This document shows positions 40,876 to 48,367 of a DNA stretch of 64,000 bases, piece after piece (position 1 is the stretch's first letter; every line of letters begins with the position of its first letter). A program made the position numbers and the translations under genes. Under the pieces are notes generated by a model, which saw only the letters and a list, made by a program, of their open reading frames with translations, was not told the DNA's origin and made no database searches. The stretch comes from Chryseobacterium lactis. Lineage in GTDB: Bacteria; Bacteroidota; Bacteroidia; Flavobacteriales; Weeksellaceae. Location of the stretch: contig NZ_CP033924.1 in NCBI RefSeq assembly GCF_003815875.1, forward strand, positions 1,054,001 to 1,118,000, in the 5' to 3' direction.

Positions 40876-42522
40876 TTAATTTTTAATAATCTTTTTTGAA
40901 TCACGCCCTTTCGTGTATGTAAGATTTATAAAGTAAACCCCTTTATTCAAATAACTGATTTCTACATCGAATTTCTTTGAATTTGGAGCTCCTTCATTAA
41001 TTAATCTTCCCTGTACATCAGTAATTGAATATTTTAAAACAGGTGCTTCAGATACTATATAAATCTGATTATTAGCTGGTATCGGGTATACTTTCACTTC
41101 AGCAGCAGACTTTACAACCGTTTCATTTGTAGATAAAGTACCTGAATTAGGATTCAAGTATGGATAGCCATCATTAATTAAGGGATCAATACTCCATATA
41201 TTGGAAAAATCCCAGTTAACAAACGTACTTTGAGCTTTCATAGCCTGGGTTGTTCTCGCCCCATCTGTTGAGGTCCAGCCCGATGCATCTGCCACCTGTG
41301 ATCCGGTAGTTTCATAATCCCAGTAAGCTCTGTCAAATAAAGTTCCCATACCCAATCCCAGTAGTCCCCCATTGGTAGCAGTTCCTCCTAATTGTCCGGT
41401 TGCATAACTCATTGTTATAGATGATCCTCCTTGTGAAAAAGAGCCTACCAGTCCGCTGCCTCCCCCAGGCATATTGCTTCTTGAATAACAGTTAAAAACG
41501 CTAATTATCTGGTTGCCATCTGATTTTCCAAGCAATCCTCCTTTAACTCCAGCTCCAGTAACAGTTCCTGTCGAATAAGAGAGACTTATACTTGAAAAAG
41601 AGCCGGATCCAAATCCATGCCCGGCAATACCTACTAACCCTCCTACAGAACCTCCTCCTAACGCATAGCCGGTAACATTTCCTGTAGCATAACTTCGTGT
41701 TACATCACTATACATCCATCCAATAAGACCTCCTGCTTGACTACCATTTACGTTTCCTGTAGCATAACAATCCGAAACTAACTTTGATGCATTTCCGATA
41801 AGCCCGCCTGCGGAATCACCGGATACATTTCCCGTTGCATAACAATTGATTACTTTATCAGTAGAACCACCTAGCAGTCCCCCAACGGCGCCACTTCCCG
41901 AAACATTCCCGGTTGCATAACAATTTGAGATGACCCCAGCGGCTGATGAAGCCAAGCCTCCGGCAGTAGAACTAGCCTCCACATTTCCTGTCGCATGACA
42001 ATTGGTAAGGCCATTATACACTATTGCAATAAGACCACCACCATATTTCCTGGCTTTTACAGTTGCTGATGAGCTACAATTATTAACAGTCCCTTTTGTT
42101 TCCCCTGCCAGACTTCCTACATACATATCAGCATAAAAAGAACCTCCTACTAAATTGATGTTTTTAAGAGTTCCGGAAGCAGATAAAGACGCAAACATTC
42201 CTCCATACATAAAAGAAGATCGGTTAACAACCATACCAATTATTTTGTAACCGCCCCCGTCGTAGATTCCATAGAAAGACGAAGAGCCTCCAATAGTATA
42301 AAAACCTCTGCCAAAATCCCACGTAGAAGTGGCCGAAGCATCAATATCTGCGGTTTGTATAAAGTTTTTACCCAATTCCGATGAATGTTCACTTAAATAT
42401 TTTAAGTCGTCAAGGGTTGAAATTTGATAAGGATTATTAATAGTACCTGCCCCTCCGGAATAATTTTGTCCATAGCTCAGTACACATACCGTGCTTAATA
42501 AAAGAAAATAAAGTTTTTTCAT
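40876..42522 (-). CDS. GLUG-repeat surface protein with T9SS sorting domain
   Basis: Signal peptide MKKLYFLLLSTVCVLSYGQ. Residues about 85-400 carry at least eight imperfect GLUG-type repeats with NCYATGNV...GGLIG or GGLLG units, which build a beta-helix-like adhesin. A YPYLNPNSG segment (about 450) leads to a C-terminal type A sorting domain (VKVYPIPANNQIYIVS ... GVYFINL ... KKIIKN), so the protein should leave through the type IX secretion system and be fixed to the cell surface. The 548-residue length is ordinary. The ligand is unknown; adhesion is inferred from the repeat type. It is convergent with pabC, one base apart, with no terminator between. Confidence 0.87.
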   Translation of the reverse strand: MKKLYFLLLSTVCVLSYGQNYSGGAGTINNPYQISTLDDLKYLSEHSSELGKNFIQTADIDASATSTWDFGRGFYTIGGSSSFYGIYDGGGYKIIGMVVNRSSFMYGGMFASLSASGTLKNINLVGGSFYADMYVGSLAGETKGTVNNCSSSATVKARKYGGGLIAIVYNGLTNCHATGNVEASSTAGGLASSAAGVISNCYATGNVSGSGAVGGLLGGSTDKVINCYATGNVSGDSAGGLIGNASKLVSDCYATGNVNGSQAGGLIGWMYSDVTRSYATGNVTGYALGGGSVGGLVGIAGHGFGSGSFSSISLSYSTGTVTGAGVKGGLLGKSDGNQIISVFNCYSRSNMPGGGSGLVGSFSQGGSSITMSYATGQLGGTATNGGLLGLGMGTLFDRAYWDYETTGSQVADASGWTSTDGARTTQAMKAQSTFVNWDFSNIWSIDPLINDGYPYLNPNSGTLSTNETVVKSAAEVKVYPIPANNQIYIVSEAPVLKYSITDVQGRLINEGAPNSKKFDVEISYLNKGVYFINLTYTKGRDSKKIIKN

Positions 42523-42559
42523 GGTTAGCTTTTAAAAAATAAAAGCTCAAAATTAACCA

Positions 42560-44236
42560 TTAATTTTCTTTCATAAAATTAAAATACGCCTTCTGCACAT
42601 CTGCACTATTCTTCCCATAGGTATTTACTTCCAGGATTTTTGGTTGTGCATCGGGTTTGAAGAAATTCTCCATTACTCTATCTAAGGTAAGCTCATCCTC
42701 AACTCTTATATAAGAGAATCCAAAATGTTTAGCCAGATGTTCGGCATTTTTTCGGTGCTTGGTAGCAATAAACTCATCTAAAGTATTAGGATTGGCATTT
42801 CCGGGTCCCGGAATGATTTTAAAAATATTTCCTTCCCCGTTATTAAAGATCATAATTCTTACAAATGGAGGAATATATTGGTTCCAAAGTCCGTTGATAT
42901 CATAAAAGAAACCTAAATCTCCTGTAATCAGCAACGTAGGATTGGCATTTTTGATGGCAAATCCCATGGCTGTAGAAGTAGAACCGTCAATTCCGCTGGT
43001 TCCACGGTTGCAGTATACTTTGTTTTTACCAAAATCAAACAGTTGTGCATATCGGATTGCTGAAGAATTCGCAAAATGAATATTGTAGTTTTCCGGAATA
43101 GTCTGTGAAGCTTTATTGAAAAAATAAAAATCTGAGAACTCCACCGTATTTAAAAACTGCTGGTGTCTGGCATCTTTTTTATCTCTTAAAACATCCCAGA
43201 GATTGTAGTAAGGCCTTGGCTCTAAATTAATATGTTTCAATAATTTAGAAAAGAAAACTTCAGGTTTAAGCTCAATTTTCTCTGTCAAGGAGAAATAGGT
43301 ATCAGGCTGCCACACTTCATCCAAATGCCAGTGCTGCTTTGGTCTTGCACTTCTTAAAAACTGCTTTACTTTCTTGGACACTACATTCTGCCCCACTGTA
43401 ATCAGTAAGTCAGGAGCATAGGTCTTAAAATCTGCCTCTGTAAAGTTGAAAATATAACGATCAATATGTCTGAAAAACTTCTCGTGATACAGATTGGAAT
43501 TGGCTTCACTCAACACAACAACAGAGTGATTCTTAATCAATTGAGTCAACTGATTTTCCAGTTCAGGGCTGTAATCTCTCGTTCCCACCAGAATCATTAT
43601 TCTTTGAGAAGTGTGCCAGTCTGCAATCAGATTGGATGGAATGTCATATTCTTTATGTCTGATCGTCTTCTCCACCGTAGGAAAAGTAGGAAGCTCAGAA
43701 ACCAGTTCGTATAAAGGTTCCTCTAAAGGGATATTGATATGTATCGGTCCCTGCTTTTCAAAACAGAGTTCGATCGCCTTTTTTATAGTATCAAAATTAA
43801 TCTCTTCAGCATGCTCTTTACTGTCTTCCAAAAGCTGGAAGTCACCATAAGAGTGCTGATGAAAAACATCCTTCTGTCTGATCGTTTGACCATCGAAAAT
43901 ATCTACATAATCGGTAGGTCTGTCAGCAGTAAGTACCAAGAGTGGAATATTCTGATAAAACGCTTCTGTAATCGCAGGATAGTAATTAACTACCGCTGAA
44001 CCACTGGTGCATGTAATCGCTACCGGCTTCTTCTCACTTATTGCCATTCCCATTGCTACGAAAGCAGCACTTCTCTCATCTACAATACTGAAACAGTTAA
44101 AGTTATCCATTTCTGAAAAGTGAATCGCCAAAGGAGCATTCCTTGATCCCGGAGAAATTACAATGTCTGCAATTCCGTACTGCTGAAGAAGATGTGCGAG
44201 TATTTGGATACTTCTCTTAGAAGAATATTTTTTCAT
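42560..44236 (-). CDS. menD: 2-succinyl-5-enolpyruvyl-6-hydroxy-3-cyclohexene-1-carboxylate synthase
   Basis: The 558-residue thiamine-diphosphate enzyme shows the MenD N-terminal signature (ADIVISPGSRNAPLAIHF), TCTSGSAVVNYYPAITEAFYQNIPLLVLTADRP, and the C-terminal cofactor region NRGTSGIDGSTSTAMGFA with GDLGFFYDINGLWN. The substrate-binding block FNNGEGNIFKIIPG is present. It condenses 2-oxoglutarate and isochorismate in menaquinone synthesis. The length is normal. It diverges from the dioxygenase gene at 44321; other men genes are not in the window. Confidence 0.95.
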   Translation of the reverse strand: MKKYSSKRSIQILAHLLQQYGIADIVISPGSRNAPLAIHFSEMDNFNCFSIVDERSAAFVAMGMAISEKKPVAITCTSGSAVVNYYPAITEAFYQNIPLLVLTADRPTDYVDIFDGQTIRQKDVFHQHSYGDFQLLEDSKEHAEEINFDTIKKAIELCFEKQGPIHINIPLEEPLYELVSELPTFPTVEKTIRHKEYDIPSNLIADWHTSQRIMILVGTRDYSPELENQLTQLIKNHSVVVLSEANSNLYHEKFFRHIDRYIFNFTEADFKTYAPDLLITVGQNVVSKKVKQFLRSARPKQHWHLDEVWQPDTYFSLTEKIELKPEVFFSKLLKHINLEPRPYYNLWDVLRDKKDARHQQFLNTVEFSDFYFFNKASQTIPENYNIHFANSSAIRYAQLFDFGKNKVYCNRGTSGIDGSTSTAMGFAIKNANPTLLITGDLGFFYDINGLWNQYIPPFVRIMIFNNGEGNIFKIIPGPGNANPNTLDEFIATKHRKNAEHLAKHFGFSYIRVEDELTLDRVMENFFKPDAQPKILEVNTYGKNSADVQKAYFNFMKEN

Positions 44237-44320
44237 ACAGCAAATTTAACTTATAAATAATGATTTTAAAATCATTTAATTTAAAAAAAATGTAATTTTG
44301 CTATTCGTAAATTTCTAAAA

Positions 44321-45271
44321 ATGGACAAAATACCTAGTGTAGACCTGCGTGATTTCCTTTCGGACAACCCGGAACGCAAACAGAAATTTGTAAATGAAAT
44401 CGGAAAAGCTTATGAAGAAATTGGTTTTGTAGCCCTAAAAGGCCACTTTCTTGATGACACCCTTGTAGATGATTTGTATGGAGAGGTAAAAAACTTTTTT
44501 GAACAACCAGTGGAAACGAAACGAAAGTATGAGATTCCAGGAATTGGTGGCCAGAGAGGGTATGTAGGCTTTGGTAAAGAAACCGCAAAAGGTTTCAAAA
44601 AAGGAGACTTAAAAGAATTTTGGCATTTTGGACAGTACCTGTCTGATGATTCAAAATACAAAACAGAGTATCCTGACAATGTAATCGTTGAAGAACTTCC
44701 GAAATTCAACGAAGTAGGTAAAGAAGCTTTCCAAATGCTTGAAAAAACAGGACAGTATGTTTTAAGAGCCTTAGCCCTTCACCTTGGTTTAGATGAGTTT
44801 TATTTTGACGACAAGATCGCAGAAGGAAATTCTATCTTAAGACCTATTCATTACCCACCTATTACTGAAGAACCGGATGATGCGGTGAGAGCAGCAGCAC
44901 ATGGAGATATCAACCTTATTACTCTTCTTATGGGTGCTCAGGGTAAAGGTCTTCAGGTTCAGAACCATAATGGAGAATGGATTGACGCTATTGCTGAACC
45001 GGATGAATTGATGATCAACGTTGGAGATATGTTATCAAGACACACCAACAACAAATTGAAATCTACGATCCACAGAGTGGTAAACCCACCAAGAGAATTG
45101 TGGAGTACTTCAAGATTTTCAATTCCTTTCTTTATGCACCCAATCAGCGGAATGTCTTTAAATGCTCTTGACAACTGTGTAGATGAAAACAATCCGAAAT
45201 TGTATGAAGACACAACAGCAGGAGAATTCTTACATGAAAGACTTATAGAATTAGGTTTAATTAAGAAATAA
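44321..45271 (+). CDS. 2-oxoglutarate/Fe(II) dioxygenase (isopenicillin N synthase-like)
   Basis: The 316-residue protein has the IPNS-type jelly roll with AAHGDINLITLLMG (the His-x-Asp iron ligands), KSTIHRVVNPP (the distal His) and RFSIPFFMHP (the RxS 2-oxoglutarate site). The N-terminal YEEIGFVALKGH and GQRGYVGFGKETAKG segments are also typical. It probably hydroxylates or desaturates a small molecule; the substrate is unknown. It starts 84 nt from the divergent menD and is closed by a clean terminator at 45278-45311. Confidence 0.88.
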   Translation: MDKIPSVDLRDFLSDNPERKQKFVNEIGKAYEEIGFVALKGHFLDDTLVDDLYGEVKNFFEQPVETKRKYEIPGIGGQRGYVGFGKETAKGFKKGDLKEFWHFGQYLSDDSKYKTEYPDNVIVEELPKFNEVGKEAFQMLEKTGQYVLRALALHLGLDEFYFDDKIAEGNSILRPIHYPPITEEPDDAVRAAAHGDINLITLLMGAQGKGLQVQNHNGEWIDAIAEPDELMINVGDMLSRHTNNKLKSTIHRVVNPPRELWSTSRFSIPFFMHPISGMSLNALDNCVDENNPKLYEDTTAGEFLHERLIELGLIKK

Positions 45272-45277
45272 TCATAG

Positions 45278-45311
45278 AATAGTCAGTAATTAAATTACTG
45301 ACTATTTTTTT
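45278..45311. terminator. Terminator between the dioxygenase and peptide E genes
   Basis: AATAGTCAGTAAT (45278-45290) pairs with ATTACTGACTATT (45294-45306) around TAA, with a T run after it. Confidence 0.9.
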
Positions 45312-45321
45312 ATCCTCTATT

Positions 45322-45594
45322 TTATCCTGTAATACAGTAAAACTCCGGACAAGGAGTCGATTGAGTGACAGTTCCCCAAGGACAAATACAGGTGTAGGTA
45401 TCTCCACCTCCCCCAGGAGTTCCACCGCCACCGGGTTCTCCGATATAAGGAACACATTTTCCGCCGGCACAGATATATCCGGCTGCACAGCCTCCCGTTC
45501 CCGGCCCTTCTCCTTCAAAGCAATACGCAGGACCTACGCCACCCACAATCATTTTCTTTTGTTCATCTCTGGAAAGTCTCTTTAAATTTTTCAT
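45322..45594 (-). CDS. Double-glycine-leader Cys/Gly-rich peptide E
   Basis: The 90-residue precursor has the leader MKNLKRLSRDEQKKMIVGG (Gly18-Gly19) and a core with eight cysteines. Those include C-x-C in YTCICPWG, C-x5-C in GYICAGGKCVPYI and a last CPEFYC. A flexible Gly/Pro linker (about residues 52-64) divides the core. The leader resembles those of peptides A-D, and the same upstream box (45618-45637) precedes it. Unlike A-D, the core is longer and lacks the WC-x9-C motif. Bacteriocin-like export is inferred. Confidence 0.7.
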   Translation of the reverse strand: MKNLKRLSRDEQKKMIVGGVGPAYCFEGEGPGTGGCAAGYICAGGKCVPYIGEPGGGGTPGGGGDTYTCICPWGTVTQSTPCPEFYCITG

Positions 45595-45617
45595 AGTTTT
45601 TTGGTTTTTGGTTTTTT

Positions 45618-45637
45618 CCTACTCTATAAGCTTTTCG
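45618..45637 (-). promoter_or_regulatory. Conserved upstream box of peptide genes, copy 3
   Basis: The minus strand reads CGAAAAG, three bases, then ATAGAGTAGG, ending 23 nt before the peptide E start. It matches the box at 18702-18722 almost exactly, in an otherwise unrelated place. Confidence 0.55.
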
Positions 45638-45759
45638 GATATCGCTTGCTTAAAAATAAAATTTATTTCATTAATATTCAAATATTTACCAAAAATATTT
45701 GTCATTTCCAATAGTTTTACTCAAAGGTTTTATAAATTTTTATTTTTCACCTACCTCAT

Positions 45760-45792
45760 TTGATTTAGTTAAAAATATTTTAATTACTTTTG
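45760..45792 (+). promoter_or_regulatory. Promoter of peptide F
   Basis: TTG (45760-45762), 22 nt, then TACTTTTG (45785-45792) fits the Bacteroidota consensus with a slightly long spacer, 30 nt before the ATG of peptide F. Confidence 0.6.
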
Positions 45793-45822
45793 TTTTACTA
45801 TCAAATTTTTAATTAAAACAGT

Positions 45823-45984
45823 ATGAAAAATTTAAAAAAACTAAGAAAAGACCAATTAAAAGGAATTTCTGGTGGCACTAAACTTCCTGAGCCAGATTTC
45901 TGCATGTACTATTGCAACGGAGTTGTAATTTGTGCAGGCTGCAGTGATGACTTCAAATGTCCTGACACGAATAGTGATATGTAA
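45823..45984 (+). CDS. Double-glycine-leader peptide F
   Basis: The 53-residue precursor starts MKNLKKLRKDQLKGISGG (Gly17-Gly18) and has a 35-residue core with five cysteines (FCMYYCNGVVICAGCSDDFKC). It has no W-C motif, so it is a different core type from peptides A-D behind a similar leader. It has a good promoter (45760-45792) and a hairpin terminator at 46013-46037. It is followed by a frameshifted relative. It lies 228 nt from the divergent peptide E. No exporter lies nearby. Confidence 0.7.
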   Translation: MKNLKKLRKDQLKGISGGTKLPEPDFCMYYCNGVVICAGCSDDFKCPDTNSDM

Positions 45985-46012
45985 GATTTGAAATCAAAAT
46001 GTAATAAATGAG

Positions 46013-46037
46013 CCGTTTCTTCTTGAAACGGTTTTTT
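46013..46037 (+). terminator. Terminator after peptide F
   Basis: CCGTTTC (46013-46019) pairs with GAAACGG (46025-46031) across a 5-nt loop, then a T run. Confidence 0.75.
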
Positions 46038-46119
46038 ATTTGTGACAAGTCTTGATATCAACCCATAATAGGTTAATAATATTTTGATTATCTTTAACTT
46101 ACAATCAAATTAAAACAAT

Positions 46120-46289
46120 ATGAAAAATCTAAAAAACTAAGAAAAGACCAATTGAAAACGATTTCAGGAGGAATCAGCTATCCCTTTCCGGGAGAATGCT
46201 TTTACGTATGCAGTGACGGAATACAATACAGGGCATTATGTCGCCTCGAATTTATTTGTCCTGACGGAGAACAACCGATTATTTACTAA
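46120..46289 (+). pseudogene. Frameshifted double-glycine-leader peptide G
   Basis: ATG AAA AAT CTA AAA AAC TAA stops after six codons. The A run in the leader has six A where peptide F has seven. Restoring one base gives MKNLKKLRKDQLKTISGG followed by an intact core with four cysteines (GECFYVCSDG, ALCRLEFICPDG) that ends at TAA 46287-46289. No alternative in-frame start lies just upstream. It may be a recent pseudogene, a homopolymer sequencing error, or an on/off switch by slippage. It is similar to peptide F in both leader and core. Confidence 0.7.
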
Positions 46290-46308
46290 AATAAAATGGA
46301 TTTATGAC

Positions 46309-46337
46309 AAAACCGTTCTTGTGAGAACGGTTTTTAT
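46309..46337. terminator. Terminator after peptide G
   Basis: AAAACCGTTCT (46309-46319) pairs with AGAACGGTTTT (46324-46334) around TGTG, followed by a T and AT-rich sequence. The opposite gene ends just beyond. Confidence 0.85.
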
Positions 46338-46356
46338 ATTTAAAGAGAACTGTCAC

Positions 46357-47403
46357 TTAGTCAAATAATCGCAATTGCTGATCGCGGCTTCCGGTAAAAT
46401 TGGCCGTTAATAGTTTTGGAAATTCTTTTCCTTCAAAAAATTTCTTTTTCCCGATTTTAAAAGTAGTGTGAATCATTTCTGCAATATTACCCTCCCCTTT
46501 CTGTCTTTCAAAATATCTTTTATCTCCCAGCTTACCTCCTCGCATAGAACGGATTAAATTCAGCACTTTCTGAGCTCTGTCGGGGAAATGTGCTTCAATC
46601 CAGTTGACAAATACAGGCTCAACAGTATCATTTAATCGTACCAGAGTATACCCAAACCCAAGGGCACCTGCGTCTGAAATGGCTTTCAGAATGTTTAAAG
46701 GTTCATCGCTGTTAAGCCCGGGAATAATGGGTGCAACCATTACATGCACAGGGATTTTATTTTCGGACAGAATTTCTATCGCCTTTAATTTATTGTTGGC
46801 AGAACTTGTTCTGGGTTCCATTTTCCTTCTCAGATCTTCATTAATAGTCGGAATGCTTAGGGAAACAGAAACAAGATTTTGTTCGGCCATTGGTTTTAGA
46901 ATATCGAGATCTCTCAAAACCAGCGCATTTTTTGTCAGCACATTGACAGGGTGTCTGTAATCAAGACAAACCTGCAGTATTTTCCTTGTAATTTCAAATT
47001 GTCTTTCGGCAGGCTGATAGCAATCGGTATTTCCGGAGAGTAAAATGGGAGCGGCTTTATAACCTCTTTTTTGAAAAAACTTCTCCAGTAATTCCGGAGC
47101 ATTTTTTTTCACCATGATTTTTCTTTCAAAATCAATTCCGGCGCTATACCCCCAGTATTCATGTGTGGGCCTTGCGAAACAATAGGAACAACCATGCTCA
47201 CATCCCTGGTAAGGATTCATGGAGTATTCCATCGGAAGGTCTTCGCTTTTAACCTGATTAACTATCGTTTTTGGAAAAACCTCGGTAAAAGAAGTCTTTA
47301 CCGCTTCGAAATCTTCATCTTCAGGCTCATAGGTATACCTGTCGAAACGATTGATAACGTTTCGCTGTGCTCCCTGACCTTTTATGAAATTTTCGTTTGA
47401 CAT
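46357..47403 (-). CDS. PA0069-type radical SAM protein
   Basis: The 348-residue protein has the radical SAM cluster motif CEHGCSYC (Cys68, Cys72, Cys75) preceded by YSMNPYQG and followed by FARPTHEYWG. GNTDCYQPAE and the VNVLTKNALVLRDLDIL beta-strand region come next. These blocks define the PA0069/Rv2578c-type family, related to spore photoproduct lyase by sequence. The role is unknown, possibly DNA photolesion or nucleotide chemistry. The length is usual. It stands alone on the minus strand, beside the peptide G remnant and its terminator. Confidence 0.9.
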   Translation of the reverse strand: MSNENFIKGQGAQRNVINRFDRYTYEPEDEDFEAVKTSFTEVFPKTIVNQVKSEDLPMEYSMNPYQGCEHGCSYCFARPTHEYWGYSAGIDFERKIMVKKNAPELLEKFFQKRGYKAAPILLSGNTDCYQPAERQFEITRKILQVCLDYRHPVNVLTKNALVLRDLDILKPMAEQNLVSVSLSIPTINEDLRRKMEPRTSSANNKLKAIEILSENKIPVHVMVAPIIPGLNSDEPLNILKAISDAGALGFGYTLVRLNDTVEPVFVNWIEAHFPDRAQKVLNLIRSMRGGKLGDKRYFERQKGEGNIAEMIHTTFKIGKKKFFEGKEFPKLLTANFTGSRDQQLRLFD

Positions 47404-47471
47404 GCTGATGTAAAATTATAATGCTTTTTCCATAAAGTAATGATTTTTAACACTAAAGTTTTCCACAGAAA

Positions 47472-47501
47472 AAATCCAACACTTTCAAAAGTGTTGGATT
47501 T
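47472..47501. terminator. Hairpin before the radical SAM gene
   Basis: AAATCCAACACTTT (47472-47485) pairs with AAAGTGTTGGATTT (47488-47501) over a two-base centre. It lies downstream of the minus-strand small membrane-protein gene and fits its terminator. Confidence 0.75.
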
Positions 47502-47526
47502 AAACATAATTAAATATATTTTTTTA

Positions 47527-47721
47527 CTACTTCAGCGCGTAAAATTCCACTCCGTGGTGTTCATCGTCGTGGCCGTTTTCATCAAAGTGTCTGTGATAAT
47601 CCGAATAGGTATCACTATATTTTTTATCTTTTTTAGTCAATATCTTTTTTAGTCCAATTAAACTTAATACTGCCAAAAGACCAACTCCTCCTGCCAGTAA
47701 AACTCCAACTTCTTTTTTCAT
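47527..47721 (-). CDS. Small single-span membrane protein
   Basis: The 64-residue protein has one hydrophobic helix, EVGVLLAGGVGLLAVLSLIGL (about residues 4-24), a Lys-rich stop-transfer segment and a His/Asp-rich tail (YHRHFDENGHDDEHHG). It has no recognised family. The tail might bind metal, but that is speculation. It has its own terminator (47472-47501) and no close partner. The coding frame is favoured over the opposite-strand frame because of the membrane-plus-tail pattern. Confidence 0.55.
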   Translation of the reverse strand: MKKEVGVLLAGGVGLLAVLSLIGLKKILTKKDKKYSDTYSDYHRHFDENGHDDEHHGVEFYALK

Positions 47722-47897
47722 ATTTTCTCTGATTTATTAGTGATACCATTGCAAAAAGTATACCTATTTTATTTTTTCAAATTATAAATTTTGTTAACAT
47801 TAAACTTTATTTTTATGGAAATTATAATCTGTTATTTTTCTTTATATTTAGAAAATGCAATGGTTTAATTATTGCACTTACAAACAAAAATAGTATT

Positions 47898-48248
47898 ATG
47901 GAAAATCCGGAAAACATCGACAGAATGACCACCTTAAGTCAAGTCATGAAAACGCTAGCCGAAAGAGGGATACACAGGGAATTCAGAATGAATGACCGTT
48001 GCGAGATGAAGTTCGAAAACTCTGAAAAAATTTATCAACCAACCGAATTAACCATCTTAAAAACATACCGTTTTGAGGGTGACAGTAATCCTGATGATAA
48101 TGCAGTATTGTATGTGCTAAAAGACGATGCGGGAAACAGAGGAATGATCATTGATTCTTATGGTGCAGACAGCAATTACCCCGGTCAGGAGTTCGATGAA
48201 TTCTTAAGAAAAATACCTGTCCTGGACAGTGATGAATTCAATTTCTAA
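47898..48248 (+). CDS. Conserved-looking hypothetical protein
   Basis: The 116-residue acidic cytoplasmic protein begins MENPENIDRMTTLSQVMKTLAERGIHREFRM and continues with alternating strands (AVLYVLKDDAGNRGMIIDSYGADS). I recall similar short Bacteroidota proteins that are sometimes labelled phosphoribosylpyrophosphate synthetase, but no catalytic motif of that enzyme is present, so I do not use the name. The gene stands alone with short A-rich flanks and a good start at 47898. Confidence 0.65.
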   Translation: MENPENIDRMTTLSQVMKTLAERGIHREFRMNDRCEMKFENSEKIYQPTELTILKTYRFEGDSNPDDNAVLYVLKDDAGNRGMIIDSYGADSNYPGQEFDEFLRKIPVLDSDEFNF

Positions 48249-48367
48249 AACACTTTATCAGATATTGATTTTTTAAACCATTAAAGGCTATTTAGGTTAA
48301 ATTAATTTTAACCATCTCCACAAATACATTGAGGTTACCTACTAATGGCTTTTGATGGTTTAAAGAA

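Noticed and set aside
40876..42522. Repetitive DNA in the adhesin gene as a CRISPR or satellite
   Set aside because: The repeats are imperfect, in frame and encode GLUG motifs; there are no spacers. No CRISPR array was seen anywhere.
45261..45585. Overlapping frames at 45261-45518 (minus) and 45361-45585 (plus)
   Set aside because: They are alternate frames of the peptide E gene and its terminator, without a leader or known motif.
47440..47652. Plus-strand ORF opposite the small membrane-protein gene
   Set aside because: It starts within the terminator hairpin and is antisense to the better supported minus-strand frame.
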